Below, piece after piece: positions 51,245 through 61,143 of a stretch of 64,000 bases of DNA. Position 1 is the first letter of the stretch; each line of letters starts with the position of its first letter. The position numbers and the translations under genes were made by a program. Below the pieces are notes generated by a model, which saw nothing but the letters and a program-made list of their open reading frames with translations, searched no databases and was not told the DNA's origin. Location: contig PKFB01000038.1 of the NCBI GenBank assembly GCA_002919305.1, positions 1-64,000 on the forward strand. The letters are read 5' to 3'. The stretch comes from Actinomycetales bacterium. Lineage in GTDB: Bacteria > Actinomycetota > Actinomycetes > Mycobacteriales > Micromonosporaceae.

Positions 51245-51277
51245 TTGCGGGGCGCCGGGTTCACCGGCGCCCCGCAA
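51245..51277. terminator. Bidirectional terminator
   Basis: Perfect 14-bp stem TTGCGGGGCGCCGG / CCGGCGCCCCGCAA with a 5-nt loop, between the convergent kinase gene and the transglutaminase-fold gene. The AA/TT ends give short T runs in each direction. Confidence 0.85.
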
Positions 51278-51292
51278 CGGTGAGGGCAGTCA

Positions 51293-53533
51293 TCAACGCC
51301 AGAAGAGAGGACGGGGGTCGAACCACCACCACCAACGCCGAAGCAACCGTTGCTGACGACGCAGCGCGGCGATGTACCCACGTGCGTTTGCGACCACCCG
51401 CTGGGCGTCCTCCTCACTGACCACCGCTTCCTCAGCGAACGTGACCGCGTTGACGTGAACGGCCAGCGGGGTCAGATCGGGTAAGGCTGCTCCCCCACGC
51501 CCTGCCTCCGCCGCGAAGGTGACCAGCTCCTGCACCGTCAGCGTCGGCGCGGGCCTGCGTCCGGCCAGACGGAGCGCGTAACCAATCTCCCGCCACGCGG
51601 CGATCACCCGGGTGGCGGCGTTCCCCTGTGACAGGTGACGACGGATCCGCATCAGCCTCAGCCCGGGGATCAGCAACACACATATCACCAGCAGCAACGT
51701 CGCGGACAAGCCGGCGATCTGCTGGGGAGACAGCGCACCGTTGTCCCCATCGTCGGTGAGGGCCTGCTGGTGCGGATCCTCCGGGTCCGGTGGTGGGGGT
51801 TCCAACTGATCGGGGTCGTCCTGCATCTGCTCTTCCGCTTCCGGCGTGTCCTCCTCCGGAGGAGGCGCCTCCCCGTCCGGCAACGGGGTGGGGTCAAAGG
51901 GGATCCATCCCTGCCCGACCAGGTACACCTCGGCCCAGGCGAAGGCGTCTCCGGACGTCACCAGGTACCGGCCGGGTTCGTACTCGGTTCCAGCGTGAAA
52001 CCCGACCACGACCCGTGTCGGAAGCCCAAGCGCCCGCCCCAGCAATGCGAATGCGGCGGCGAACTGCTCTGAGGTGCCTCGTCCTCCCCCTTCACCCTGC
52101 GGTGTGGTGAGGAAGTGGAGGAGATTGGCGTACCCGTGTCCACTGGGTGCCTGCGGGGAGAAGGTGTACTGCTCCCGCAGGAACTGCTCCAGCCGCCGCG
52201 CCTTCTGGTAGGGCGTACCGGTTCCCGCGGCCTGAACAGCGAGTGTCACCAGCTCTGGTGGCAGCTCCGGTGCCTGGGTGTAGATGGCGAACTCGTCGCC
52301 GAACGGTACGGCGGCCCCGACGGCGTACGCCGCATCCCGGACCGGCACCTCAGAGATGACCGTGTAAGTCAGCCCGTCGTGGAGCCCGTCTGGGGTGGCG
52401 AGCATGCCCGTGGCGACGTCGAAAGCGACGCGCACGCCGCGTACCTGGCGGGGAATGGCGGCTGCCGGCAACCATGGTCCGGGCAGCCCTCTGATGGTGA
52501 TCTGTTGGGTGACCTGTCGACTGTCGGACGGCTCGGGCTCCACCGTAGGCAGAACGGTCCCGGCGGCCCGGAACTGGTCATCCGGCAGCCAGGTGATGCC
52601 GTCGAAGCGCCCCATCGCCACCCAGGCCAACCGCACTGGCCGGTCGGTGGTGACCTCCAGCAGGGGTGTGGTGGTCTCGGTGGCCCACAGCGCCAACATG
52701 CCCAGGGGGTTGAGCGCGTCATAGTGCTGTTCGGGCGGCACGAAGAGGGTACGCGGGTCGAATGGCTGTCGCCGGTACAGCTCCACCGCGGCCGGACCAC
52801 CGATCATGACCGACATCGCGAGGACGGCCAAGGCCACCGCGGCGGCGATGCCGCGCCTGATGCCTTCGCCGCGGCCCTGCGCTCCAATCCCTGGCGCCAC
52901 AGGGAGGGATAGAGAAGACAGCGCGGGCGCCACCGTAAACGGCCCGGTGGTGTCGCGGGTGACAGCCAGGTGCACACCAACGGCCACCACGAATCCCACG
53001 ATGAGGCCATAGGCGGGTTCGGCGTTCGGGCCGACGAAAACCAACGCCACCGCCAGCAGCACGACCGGTGGGCACAGAGCCGCGAGCGGCCGATGGATTA
53101 GGGCGACGGTGACAGCCCCGGTCAGCCAGGTAACAGCTACCGGCAAGACCACCGTGGCCGGGGTGACCTCGGTCGGGACGGCGCTGGTCATCAGGTGGGC
53201 GCCCGAGTTGATGAGGGCATCCCGCAGCACAGTACCCACCGGCCCGGTCTCCGGGTCACGGAGCGCAGCCACCGCTCCGGTAAGGCCGGCGGCCAGCCCG
53301 GTAAGGGAGCCCACGATGGCCAACGGCGTCGCGGCCCGCAGCCATCGGAATAAGCCGGTGAGCAGGACGGAACCGAACGCGGCCCCCACCACGAGGACCG
53401 CCATGTGCCACCCGATGTAGATCCGGGCCGCGATCAGGCCCGCAATGGCGGTGGCGACCGTCAACGCTAATCCAGACAGCGCCGTCACCACCGCGCGCCG
53501 CACCGCTCCGTTCTCCGTGATTCGCGCCGTCAC
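51293..53533 (-). CDS. Transglutaminase-fold membrane protein lacking catalytic Cys and His
   Basis: 746 residues, TgpA-like architecture: about seven membrane helices (residues 10-250), an outer transglutaminase-core region, an acidic Pro/Glu/Asp stretch (550-590), another helix ([20 protein letters not shown]) and a cytoplasmic tail (DUF4129-like). In active members the sequence is G-x-C-x-x-FA and DAHAW; here it is GTSEQFA (Ser488) and DAFAW (Phe531), with only Asp547 (PFDPTP) kept. So peptide-bond chemistry is unlikely and a binding or structural role more so. It overlaps the DUF58 gene by 4 nt. Confidence 0.92.
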   Translation of the reverse strand: MTARITENGAVRRAVVTALSGLALTVATAIAGLIAARIYIGWHMAVLVVGAAFGSVLLTGLFRWLRAATPLAIVGSLTGLAAGLTGAVAALRDPETGPVGTVLRDALINSGAHLMTSAVPTEVTPATVVLPVAVTWLTGAVTVALIHRPLAALCPPVVLLAVALVFVGPNAEPAYGLIVGFVVAVGVHLAVTRDTTGPFTVAPALSSLSLPVAPGIGAQGRGEGIRRGIAAAVALAVLAMSVMIGGPAAVELYRRQPFDPRTLFVPPEQHYDALNPLGMLALWATETTTPLLEVTTDRPVRLAWVAMGRFDGITWLPDDQFRAAGTVLPTVEPEPSDSRQVTQQITIRGLPGPWLPAAAIPRQVRGVRVAFDVATGMLATPDGLHDGLTYTVISEVPVRDAAYAVGAAVPFGDEFAIYTQAPELPPELVTLAVQAAGTGTPYQKARRLEQFLREQYTFSPQAPSGHGYANLLHFLTTPQGEGGGRGTSEQFAAAFALLGRALGLPTRVVVGFHAGTEYEPGRYLVTSGDAFAWAEVYLVGQGWIPFDPTPLPDGEAPPPEEDTPEAEEQMQDDPDQLEPPPPDPEDPHQQALTDDGDNGALSPQQIAGLSATLLLVICVLLIPGLRLMRIRRHLSQGNAATRVIAAWREIGYALRLAGRRPAPTLTVQELVTFAAEAGRGGAALPDLTPLAVHVNAVTFAEEAVVSEEDAQRVVANARGYIAALRRQQRLLRRWWWWFDPRPLFWR

Positions 53534-54699
53534 CAGTGCGTCACCCCGTCCCAGCGCAGGGCGAACTCCGCTGCCGTCGGTGCCGAGATCGTGATCACGC
53601 CCGGCAGCCCGGCCAAGCCTTGAGGCAGCTCTCCGAGGATCCCCACCACGACCGTGGGGTAGGCGTCTCGAAGCAGTCCAACCGGCTCCAAATCGGTGGC
53701 GTCCGTGGAGCCGGTCAACAGCACCAATGTGTCACCCCGATGCCGACCACGGAGGATCCGCACCGCCGGCCGCAGTGACTCTTGCGCCATCGGTTGCGCC
53801 TCGGCCAGGAGGTCAAGGTAGGGGGTGGCTCCCGCCCCATCCGGACCGATCCCTGACCACCCCGGACGCGCGACGACGGAGCGCCCTGACACCAGATGCA
53901 GTTCGACATGCAACTCGGCACGAAGCGCCGCGTGGATCACCGAGGCGGCGGCGTCGGCGACCTCCTCCAACCGGGCTCCGTCAGGACCGGCGGCGTTGGC
54001 GCGGTCGTCGACTAAAAGCACCAGTCGAGGCAGGCTGGTGTCCACGTGCTCGCGCACCATCAACTGTCCGACGTGGGCAGAGGTACGCCAGTGCACATGT
54101 CGGAGATCGTCACCGGGGACGTACTCGCGCAGTGCGTGGAAGGTGATCGAACCGTACTGCACCGCATCGACCGCGCCGTCCAGGGAGCGGGAGGCTCCTA
54201 CCGGGACCGAACGAATCGGGTAGCTGCGGGGATGCACCCACAACCGCATGGACGTCCCGTAACGCCGGCTCGCACGGACCAGGCCGAACGGGTCCTGTCG
54301 CGCCACCAGCAACGGTCCGACCTCCACCACGCCCCGTCGCGCGGTAGGAAGCGGGTACTCCAGGTGGGTAGCCGCCCCGGCCCGGAGTCGAATCGGCGGT
54401 ACCGGAACCGGTTGGCCATTGCTGACCATGTCCACACCCACCAGAGACTGGCTCCGCCAGCGCGCAGTGGAGCGTACGTCTAAATAGGCCAAACACGGCT
54501 GACCCCGCTCCACCCGCTCCGGTGAGATGGTGCGCTGCACCGCCAGGCGTGGCCGCCATCCCGCAAACCCCAGGGCCCCGACGAACCCGGCCACCGCGGC
54601 GAGGCCGAGCACGACGAGTTCGGCGTACCCGAATCCGAAACCCAGCCCGGTCAGCAGCAGGCCAGCACCTAGCACAATGACGCCACGGCGGGTGGGCAC
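53530..54699 (-). CDS. DUF58 domain protein
   Basis: 389 residues. Two membrane helices at the N-terminus ([39 protein letters not shown]), then a beta-rich region and a vWA-like DUF58 core with [19 protein letters not shown] (family signature) and [16 protein letters not shown] start one base after the MoxR stop. DUF58 proteins work with MoxR ATPases; the pair is thought to act as chaperone-like machinery for envelope proteins. Confidence 0.93.
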   Translation of the reverse strand: MPTRRGVIVLGAGLLLTGLGFGFGYAELVVLGLAAVAGFVGALGFAGWRPRLAVQRTISPERVERGQPCLAYLDVRSTARWRSQSLVGVDMVSNGQPVPVPPIRLRAGAATHLEYPLPTARRGVVEVGPLLVARQDPFGLVRASRRYGTSMRLWVHPRSYPIRSVPVGASRSLDGAVDAVQYGSITFHALREYVPGDDLRHVHWRTSAHVGQLMVREHVDTSLPRLVLLVDDRANAAGPDGARLEEVADAAASVIHAALRAELHVELHLVSGRSVVARPGWSGIGPDGAGATPYLDLLAEAQPMAQESLRPAVRILRGRHRGDTLVLLTGSTDATDLEPVGLLRDAYPTVVVGILGELPQGLAGLPGVITISAPTAAEFALRWDGVTHW

Positions 54700-54700
54700 G

Positions 54701-55696
54701 TCAGGCTCCGGTCGTGGCGGGCTGCGGCACCGGCACCTGGGCGAGCACAGCGGTCACCACCGCCTCGCCGGTCACCCCCCGCAGTTGCGCGTCAGGAGTG
54801 AGAACCAGACGGTGCGCAATGACCGGCTGCGCGAGAGTCTTCAGGTCCTCCGGCAGCACGTAGGTCCGACCCGCCGCCAAGGCGTACGCCTGCGCGGCGC
54901 GGGTCAGTGCGATGGCGCCTCGGGGTGACAACCCAAGGCGAACGTCGCTGTGTTCCCGGGTGGCATTGGCCAGCTGAACCACATACTGGTACGCCACGTC
55001 GTGGACGTACACCCGCCGTGCCAGAGCGCTCAACTGCGCGATGGTGCCCGTGTCACTGACCGGTGCCAGATCCTCGGGGGAACGGCGAGCCGCTCCACCG
55101 CGCAGCACCTCGACCTCCACCGCCTCCTCGGGGTAGCCGATGGACAGACGCATCAGGAAACGGTCGAGTTGCGCCTCGGGCAGTCGGTAGGTGCCGTCCA
55201 TCTCCACCGGGTTCTGCGTGGCGACCACCAAGAACGGGCGGGGCACCTGATGCCGGACCCCATCGATGGTGACGTGCCGCTCCTCCATGACCTCCAACAA
55301 CGCAGACTGGGTTTTAGGGGAGGCCCGGTTGATCTCGTCGGCGATCACCACATTGGCGAAGACTGGTCCTTTGTGGAATTCGAACTCCCGGGTGGCCTGG
55401 TTGAAGATCGTCACTCCGGTGACGTCGCTAGGCAGCAGGTCCGGGGTGAACTGGATCCTGCGCCACTGGCCCCGCACGCTGCTCGCGATCGCGCGGGCCA
55501 GCGTGGTTTTACCGACCCCGGGAACGTCCTCCAGCAGGATGTGCCCTTCACAGAACAACGCGGTGAGCGCCAGCCGGATCACCTCGGGCTTGCCGAGCAC
55601 CACCTGTCCGATGTTGGCCGCCAAGCGGTTGAAGGTCTCGGTGTAGATGGCTATCTCTCGACCGTCCGGTGGTGGGAGCGGGTGGGGGTGTGTCAC
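54701..55696 (-). CDS. MoxR family AAA+ ATPase
   Basis: 331 residues. Walker A EDVPGVGKTTLARAIA, Walker B VFANVVIADEINRASPKTQS, sensor 1 FLVVATQNPVEMDGTYRLPE, Arg finger region EAQLDRFLMRLSIGYP. Cytoplasmic ring ATPase of the MoxR proper subfamily. It leads the MoxR-DUF58-transglutaminase set and follows the FN3 gene on the same strand. Confidence 0.96.
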   Translation of the reverse strand: MTHPHPLPPPDGREIAIYTETFNRLAANIGQVVLGKPEVIRLALTALFCEGHILLEDVPGVGKTTLARAIASSVRGQWRRIQFTPDLLPSDVTGVTIFNQATREFEFHKGPVFANVVIADEINRASPKTQSALLEVMEERHVTIDGVRHQVPRPFLVVATQNPVEMDGTYRLPEAQLDRFLMRLSIGYPEEAVEVEVLRGGAARRSPEDLAPVSDTGTIAQLSALARRVYVHDVAYQYVVQLANATREHSDVRLGLSPRGAIALTRAAQAYALAAGRTYVLPEDLKTLAQPVIAHRLVLTPDAQLRGVTGEAVVTAVLAQVPVPQPATTGA

Positions 55697-55838
55697 GTGT
55701 GCTCCTCTTCAGGGTTAGGGACCGGGGTCCGGCGGTGATGGAGGCGAGCCAACCGAGGTTGACAGGTCAACGGGTGTGACACGTCAACCTGGCCGGCCGG
55801 GCTTTGCCCGCCGTGACCGGTGGGCCTTGTTTGTCGGG

Positions 55839-55869
55839 GCCGGCGGGCTTGCCTGGGACGCCCGCCGGC
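55839..55869 (-). terminator. Hairpin between the FN3 gene and moxR
   Basis: GCCGGCGGGC (55839-55848) pairs perfectly with GCCCGCCGGC (55860-55869). It starts 6 bp after the FN3 gene stop codon on the minus strand. No T tract in that direction (there is TTTTG on the plus side), so it may be a partial terminator or an RNA stabiliser separating the large FN3 gene from the three genes behind it. Confidence 0.55.
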
Positions 55870-55874
55870 TTTTG

Positions 55875-58493
55875 TCACGCGTCACAGAGCGGTAAGGGAT
55901 CAAGGTCTCCTGGCAGGTCCGTCCAGGCCCACGGGATGTACGCCCCGTCACCGATGTCCACCCACCACGCGCTCGATCGGTTGTTGTTGTACCGGTCGGC
56001 GTAGATGTGCTCACCCTCGATCTGGCAGAACGCCGTGATCATGGTGCCGTTAGGCAGCACAGTGAGCTCCGTATTCTCTATCTGGTACGGCTGCGGGTAC
56101 ACACCCACACCCTCCGTGCAGTACTCGACGCCGTCGTTGTCGTTGTCGACGCAGCGCACCTGCCCTGTCATGGTCACGGGGGTGTAGGGGGATACGTCGA
56201 CCTCGGCTGGCTGACTGTCTCCGACCACATTGGCGGCCACGACCTGGATCGTGGTGATGGTGTCGGTCGCCGTGAATGTCACGCTGAGCTCATCAGGCCC
56301 GGTCTCCGCCAATGTGGTTCCGGCCGGGGTTCCGATCCAGTAGTGGGTAAGCGGGGAGCCACCATCGCTCGCTGGCGGATCCCAGGAAACCTCATAGGTG
56401 TTGGCTGACACCTGCTCCGCCCAGACGTTACGCGGGGGCGAGGGAGCGGTGGCCTGCTGAATGTCCCCCCAGCCCGGCTGGCTTTCGCCGATCGCGTTGA
56501 TGGCCACGACCTGAACCCGTGTGAGCGTCTGGTTCGAGGTGATCTGCGCAGTGGTTGTCTGACCGTCCACGCTCGCCAGCTGGTTACCCTGCTCGTCCCG
56601 GACCACATAGTCCGTCACCGGGCTGCCGTTGTCATTGGCGGCGTCCCAACTGATCTCATAGGTCGTCGCCGATGCCTGGAATCCCTGGACATTGCCGGGA
56701 GCATCGGGCCGGGCCGCGGCCGTGACCGGATCGCTGGGTGGACTGACCGGCCCTCCCTGCCCTGAGGCGTTGCGGGCTTGGACGGTGAAGGTGTACGTCT
56801 GCCCCAGCTCCAGACCGCTGATAGGCACCGGGGAGACAGCCGCCGTGACCGGTGTGCCGTATGGAGCACCGTCCAGCAGTGTGGTCACCACGTAACTGTC
56901 GCCTCCGGAGACCTCGGTCCAGCTGACCTCCACACTGCCGTCTGGCAGCGGCTCGGCGGTGGGCTTCCCCACCTGGGCGGGGACGTCATCTCCTGGCGTA
57001 ACGGTCTCAGACATAGCCGGCGGGCTGTCCCCGTAACGGTTGGTGGCCACCACCGTGAACATGTAGGGCCGCCCATTCTCCAGATCAGTGATCTCCAACG
57101 ACAGGACAGTGCCGTCGACCTGTCGGGAGCCTCCATCCCAGGTGATGGTGTAGCGCTGAATCTCCGCTCCGTTGGGAGCCGCGGCGCCCCAGGTCAGCTG
57201 CACCATGCGGTCACCGGCCACCGCCGTCACGGGTACCGGTGGTCCAGGGGGACCGGTCCGCTCCTGGTTTGACGCGTTGTCCTGATCGTTACGGTTGTCT
57301 TCAGGCGTATCCACCGGACGCGGCGCCGGCGCCACATAGCCGGCCGGACCGTTCTCGCCGCCCGGCACGTTGTTCTGATACTTGTCAATCCGCCGACTGA
57401 CGTGCTCTTCGTCGATGACCTCGGCGACGTTGGTCTGCGGGCTGTTGATGAACAGGTGGTTCTCACGAACCTCCAGCTCCAGATCGCCCTCGGCGCCTTC
57501 CAGCTCCAACACACTCACCTGTTCACCGGTGGGGTTGAAGACCAAGACGTCCGTACGCGCAAGGTCGGGGACATAGATCCTGCCGTGGAAAGGCACTGCG
57601 ACGCCGGCCTGTACTCCGGAGGGCAGCCGGAACCGCACCGGTTCTCTGTCCCTGGTCAGATCGATAGCGATCACCGCTCCGGCTTCCGGCAGGGTCACCG
57701 CTACCAGGTCCCCAACCGTCCGGTCCGGAAGCACCGCCCCGTCCAGTCCACCGGGGACCTCCAGTGTGGTGACCTCATCCCTGATCACGCTCACCCGTTC
57801 CCCGGTGCGATCCACCACCACAGCGCCGTGGTCAAGCACGGTGAGCTCCAGATCGGTATCCGGATCGGCCACCGCGTACGTCCGCACTATCCGCCCGGAT
57901 TCAGGAGTGATCGAGATCTGGGTGACGGTGCCCTCCCGGGGCACCCCGACCCAGAGCGTCCCGTCGTCGTCGAACGCTCCTCCAACCAGGGGTGGGGTAG
58001 CTCTCACGTCCACCCCGGTGGAGCGCAACGTCACCGGGTCGATCCCGCGTACCCGTCCGTTGGTGCGGTCAATGATCGCCGCAACGTCATCGTGCAGCAC
58101 CACCACGATGTCCGCGTTCCGGTCAACCGTGATGGTGCCTGTGAAGCCCATCCTGGTTAGGTCGACCGAGGTCAGACGCCCGGTCTCCAGGTCATGCAGA
58201 ATCAGAAACCGGTCGTTTTGAGTCACCCGGACCCGGTGTCCTCGGGAGTCGACGACCGGCTGTGTCATATCGACTCGTCCGGAGTGAGAGTTCACCCGGG
58301 AGGCGCTACCGGGTTCGACGCTCCATAGCCAATGGGCACCATCCGCCACATCTACGGTGTTGGTAAACACCCCGGCGCCCAACAAGGTGGCGGCCATGGC
58401 GCCAGCCAAAGTAAGGACGATACCTATAGAGATAAATCCGCCGGAGCGGCGCGAATTCTTCTGCTTCTGACTATTTTCCGCGCGCTCCCGCAT
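55875..58493 (-). CDS. Large membrane-anchored protein with beta-propeller-like region and FN3 repeats
   Basis: 872 residues. A membrane helix (about 20-43, ISIGIVLTLAGAMAATLLGA) acts as signal anchor, so most of the protein is outside. Residues 50-380 consist of repeated beta units (for example GRLTSVDLTRMGFTG, GTLWVGVPREGTVTQISITP) that look like a propeller. A charged linker leads to about four fibronectin type III domains (from 415 to 790: VPVTAVAGDRMVQLTWGAAA, YTFTVQARNASGQGG, YEISWDAANDNGSPVTDYVV, YEVSWDPPASDGGSPLTHYW). The last 80 residues hold four Cys and end QIEGEHIYAD... and PLPLCDA. Such proteins accompany MoxR-DUF58 genes and Ser/Thr kinases in actinomycetes; function unknown. 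Confidence 0.88.
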   Translation of the reverse strand: MRERAENSQKQKNSRRSGGFISIGIVLTLAGAMAATLLGAGVFTNTVDVADGAHWLWSVEPGSASRVNSHSGRVDMTQPVVDSRGHRVRVTQNDRFLILHDLETGRLTSVDLTRMGFTGTITVDRNADIVVVLHDDVAAIIDRTNGRVRGIDPVTLRSTGVDVRATPPLVGGAFDDDGTLWVGVPREGTVTQISITPESGRIVRTYAVADPDTDLELTVLDHGAVVVDRTGERVSVIRDEVTTLEVPGGLDGAVLPDRTVGDLVAVTLPEAGAVIAIDLTRDREPVRFRLPSGVQAGVAVPFHGRIYVPDLARTDVLVFNPTGEQVSVLELEGAEGDLELEVRENHLFINSPQTNVAEVIDEEHVSRRIDKYQNNVPGGENGPAGYVAPAPRPVDTPEDNRNDQDNASNQERTGPPGPPVPVTAVAGDRMVQLTWGAAAPNGAEIQRYTITWDGGSRQVDGTVLSLEITDLENGRPYMFTVVATNRYGDSPPAMSETVTPGDDVPAQVGKPTAEPLPDGSVEVSWTEVSGGDSYVVTTLLDGAPYGTPVTAAVSPVPISGLELGQTYTFTVQARNASGQGGPVSPPSDPVTAAARPDAPGNVQGFQASATTYEISWDAANDNGSPVTDYVVRDEQGNQLASVDGQTTTAQITSNQTLTRVQVVAINAIGESQPGWGDIQQATAPSPPRNVWAEQVSANTYEVSWDPPASDGGSPLTHYWIGTPAGTTLAETGPDELSVTFTATDTITTIQVVAANVVGDSQPAEVDVSPYTPVTMTGQVRCVDNDNDGVEYCTEGVGVYPQPYQIENTELTVLPNGTMITAFCQIEGEHIYADRYNNNRSSAWWVDIGDGAYIPWAWTDLPGDLDPLPLCDA

Positions 58494-58829
58494 CGCCCAC
58501 CCTCTCCGTGGCTTACGCTATCCGGCGCTGTCGCGCGCCATGATACGAGGCCGTCAATACCACGGGAACTACACCAAAGGTCAATACGGTGAGGCCAACT
58601 ACCGTTACGTAGCGCTATCAACAATTCGGTGACCCACTGTTAAACACTCGCGAACCCGAAGGTGCCCACACGAGAGCAGGCCGCATTTTCTGAGTGATTC
58701 CATCCTCTGGAGCACTCCCCAAGGTTTTGGCTCATAACCAGCGAGTGCTCCGAAGACCACCGTCAATAAGACCCATGGCACACATCCAGGCTCACCTGTG
58801 TTTCTTACCCTGGGTGACCCGCCGCCTCC
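58494..58829. other. Intergenic region upstream of the FN3 gene
   Basis: No gene seen. It contains an inverted repeat GGAGCACTC (58709-58717) / GAGTGCTCC (58743-58751) with CCAA/TTGG pairing inside, 80-120 bp after the epimerase stop and possibly its terminator. The promoter of the FN3 gene must lie in the left half, which is richer in A and T (58540-58640). Confidence 0.5.
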
Positions 58830-59678
58830 TTACAGGACGTCAAAAGCCTCACGAAACGGATCGTGACCTAACGGATATGACGGGAATGCTCCGCCGAGCA
58901 AATCCATAGCGGGGTCACCCGCACCGGCCTCGCTCCGGGCGTACCACTCGGGAGGGTGTTGCCTGGCCGCGTACTGCTCTGAGTCGTCCACAGGGTGGTA
59001 ACCGATCGCCGCGCCACCGGCGTATGAACACCACCGGCGGGTGTTGCGGCTCATGCCCCACACCAGCCGGAATCCAGGGGACGGAGCCGTCAGGCAAGCT
59101 TCGATCAGTCGGGCGCAGTCATCAAGGGATAGCCACACCGGCAGGTTGATCTCACCAGGCGGCTCCGGGAAGCAGGCGCCGATTCGAAGGCAGATCACGT
59201 CCATGCCGAACCGGTCCGCGTACAACCGCCCCAACGCCTCGACCGCTGCTTTGCTCCAGCCGTACCACGTGTCCGGCCGCGCCGGTAAATCATCGGGGAG
59301 ACCGTCCGGCCCCGCCTCGGAGCGGGACCAGTAGCCGACAGCGTGGATGGAGGAGGCCAGAATGACCCGCCGCACCCCGGCTTCATAAGCCGCGTCTAAG
59401 AGGCGTCGCGTACCGTCCACGTTGATCCTCAACAGCTCCTCCCACGGAGCCTCCCTGGCCAGGCCAGCTAAGTGCAGGATCGCGTCGACACCATCGCAGG
59501 CCGCGCGAAGGGTCTCTGGGTCCAGGATCGATCCGCTGATCAACTCGATCGATTCGTCGGTCGCCCCGGGTTCCTGAGCGACGATGTCAAAGAGCCGAAG
59601 GGTACGCCCGGGCCGAACCAGCCGCCCTCGCAGCCGTCGCCCGATCCGCCCCGCAGCACCGGTGACTAACAGTCTCAC
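58830..59678 (-). CDS. NAD-dependent epimerase/dehydrogenase, uronate-dehydrogenase-like
   Basis: 282 residues from GTG 59678. Rossmann motif VTGAAGRIGRRLR, then LFDIVAQEP, ILHLAGLAREAPWEELLRIN, VILASSIHAVGYWSRSE and the catalytic pair in TWYGWSKAAVEALGRLY (YxxxK), followed by CLRIGACFPEPP. The profile fits small SDRs such as uronate dehydrogenase or UDP-sugar epimerases. Upstream in-frame codons run into the divergent transporter gene and are not homologous. Stands alone; the preceding interval is shared with the CorC gene. Confidence 0.92.
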   Translation of the reverse strand: MRLLVTGAAGRIGRRLRGRLVRPGRTLRLFDIVAQEPGATDESIELISGSILDPETLRAACDGVDAILHLAGLAREAPWEELLRINVDGTRRLLDAAYEAGVRRVILASSIHAVGYWSRSEAGPDGLPDDLPARPDTWYGWSKAAVEALGRLYADRFGMDVICLRIGACFPEPPGEINLPVWLSLDDCARLIEACLTAPSPGFRLVWGMSRNTRRWCSYAGGAAIGYHPVDDSEQYAARQHPPEWYARSEAGAGDPAMDLLGGAFPSYPLGHDPFREAFDVL

Positions 59679-59775
59679 CCCTACCCTGCCCTCCCCACAG
59701 GACCTGCGCCGCCCCGTGGCCGCTCTGTACGATGGCCCGTACCCCTTATGGATAACGATTCTTCGCGATCCCCAC

Positions 59776-59837
59776 CATCCTTCCACCGCCGTTGGGACCG
59801 ACGACGCGGACACATATCGACACCCAGTGGAAGGATG
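59776..59837 (+). promoter_or_regulatory. 5' leader hairpin able to hide the ribosome site of the CNNM/CorC gene
   Basis: CATCCTTCCAC (59776-59786) is the exact complement of GTGGAAGGATG (59827-59837), 40 nt apart. The right arm contains the Shine-Dalgarno sequence GGAAGGA, five to twelve bases before the GTG start at 59842. Pairing would block translation. A -10-like TATGGAT stands at 59746-59752, so the repeat would be in the mRNA leader. Confidence 0.5.
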
Positions 59838-59841
59838 ACCG

Positions 59842-61143
59842 GTGAATGATCTATGGGCGCAGATCGCCTTGGTGGCGGCTCTGGTCCTAGTGAATGCCGC
59901 CCTGGCGGGCAGCGAGATGGCTCTGGTCTCGCTCCGTGAGGGGCAGATCCGCCGGCTGTCTGAACACGGACGGGCAGGTGCGCTCCTGGCCCAATTGGCA
60001 CGTGACCCTAACCAATTCCTGGCGACCATCCAGATTGGGATCACGCTGGCCAGCGCCCTCGCCTCTGCGGCCGCGGCGGTGTCGCTCGCACAGCCCCTCG
60101 TAGAACCGCTCTCCTTTCTCGGCGATGCGGCTGAGCCTGCGGCCGTGGTTGTGGTGACCCTGATCCTCACCTTCTTCACCCTGGTGTTAGGCGAGCTCGC
60201 ACCGAAGCGGATCGCGATGCAGCGTGCGGAGCGATGGGCCCTGCTCGCCGTACGGCCGCTCAATGTTTTGTCGACCCTGAGCCGCCCCGCGGTGTGGCTG
60301 TTGTCGGTCTCCACCAACGTGGTGGTTCGTCTGTTCGGCGCAGACCCCTCCCGACAGCGGGAGGAGATCTCTCCAGAAGAGTTGAAGGACCTGTTCGCCG
60401 CCCAATCGGGTTTCACACCCGCGCAGCAGGCGATCATCTCGGGAGCGTTTGAGATCAGTGAGCGGGCGCTTCGTGAGGTACTGATCCCGCGGCGGGATGT
60501 GCTCTTTCTATCGATGGACTTGCCGGCACCCGAGGCACTCAAGCGCCTCGTCACCTCTGGTCACTCCCGTGCCCCTGTGATCGGCAGAGACGCCGACAAC
60601 ATCCTGGGCATGGTCCACTGGCGGGATCTGATCGGGGCCACCGGCCCGGTCAGCCAATACACCCACGAGGTGATGGTGCTACCGGAGACCCTGCGGGTGG
60701 ACCGCGCGCTCCGTCGGCTCCAGACGGAGCGGCAGCAACTGGCGGTCGTACTCAACGAACACGGCGGCACCGAGGGCATCGTCACCATGGAGGACCTGGT
60801 GGAGGAACTGGTCGGCGAGATCTACGACGAGACCGACAAGGACATCACCGGGGTCCGCCATGAGCCGGACGGCAGTTTGGTGCTGGCCGGATCATTCCCG
60901 ATCCACGACCTGCCCGATATCGGGGTGACACTGCCCTCCGGTGACTACGCGACCGTGGCCGGCCTGGTCCTGGAGCGTCTAGGACATGTCCCTCAAAAAC
61001 CCGGGGAGCGGGTCGAGGTTGAGGGCTGGACGCTGGAGGTGCTCGGGGTGGAGCGACGCGCGATCACCCGTCTGCGGCTGCGGCGTCGGACCGACACGGA
61101 TAACGGTCAGGATCCCAGTCAGAACCCCAGCTTACGCAGCTGA
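59842..61143 (+). CDS. CNNM/CorC (HlyC-type) membrane protein with CBS pair
   Basis: 433 residues. DUF21 membrane domain with about four helices (ALVLVNAALAGSEMALVSLR, QFLATIQIGITLASALASAA, VVVVTLILTFFTLVLGELAP), two CBS domains (REVLIPRRDVLFLSMDLPA, GHSRAPVIGRDADNILGMVH and the later VVLNEHGGTEGIVTMEDLVE), then a C-terminal transporter-associated domain. Family members export or control magnesium and cobalt. It lies next to era as in other actinomycetes and overlaps era's 3' end by 25 nt on the opposite strand. Confidence 0.93.
   Translation: MNDLWAQIALVAALVLVNAALAGSEMALVSLREGQIRRLSEHGRAGALLAQLARDPNQFLATIQIGITLASALASAAAAVSLAQPLVEPLSFLGDAAEPAAVVVVTLILTFFTLVLGELAPKRIAMQRAERWALLAVRPLNVLSTLSRPAVWLLSVSTNVVVRLFGADPSRQREEISPEELKDLFAAQSGFTPAQQAIISGAFEISERALREVLIPRRDVLFLSMDLPAPEALKRLVTSGHSRAPVIGRDADNILGMVHWRDLIGATGPVSQYTHEVMVLPETLRVDRALRRLQTERQQLAVVLNEHGGTEGIVTMEDLVEELVGEIYDETDKDITGVRHEPDGSLVLAGSFPIHDLPDIGVTLPSGDYATVAGLVLERLGHVPQKPGERVEVEGWTLEVLGVERRAITRLRLRRRTDTDNGQDPSQNPSLRS

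Noticed and set aside
52115..52912. Plus-strand frame of 265 codons within the transglutaminase-fold gene
   Set aside because: Composition is that of a shadow frame and no motif was found.
59679..60554. In-frame upstream extension of the epimerase gene
   Set aside because: It runs antisense through the CNNM/CorC gene and has no epimerase similarity; the Rossmann motif begins right after GTG 59678.
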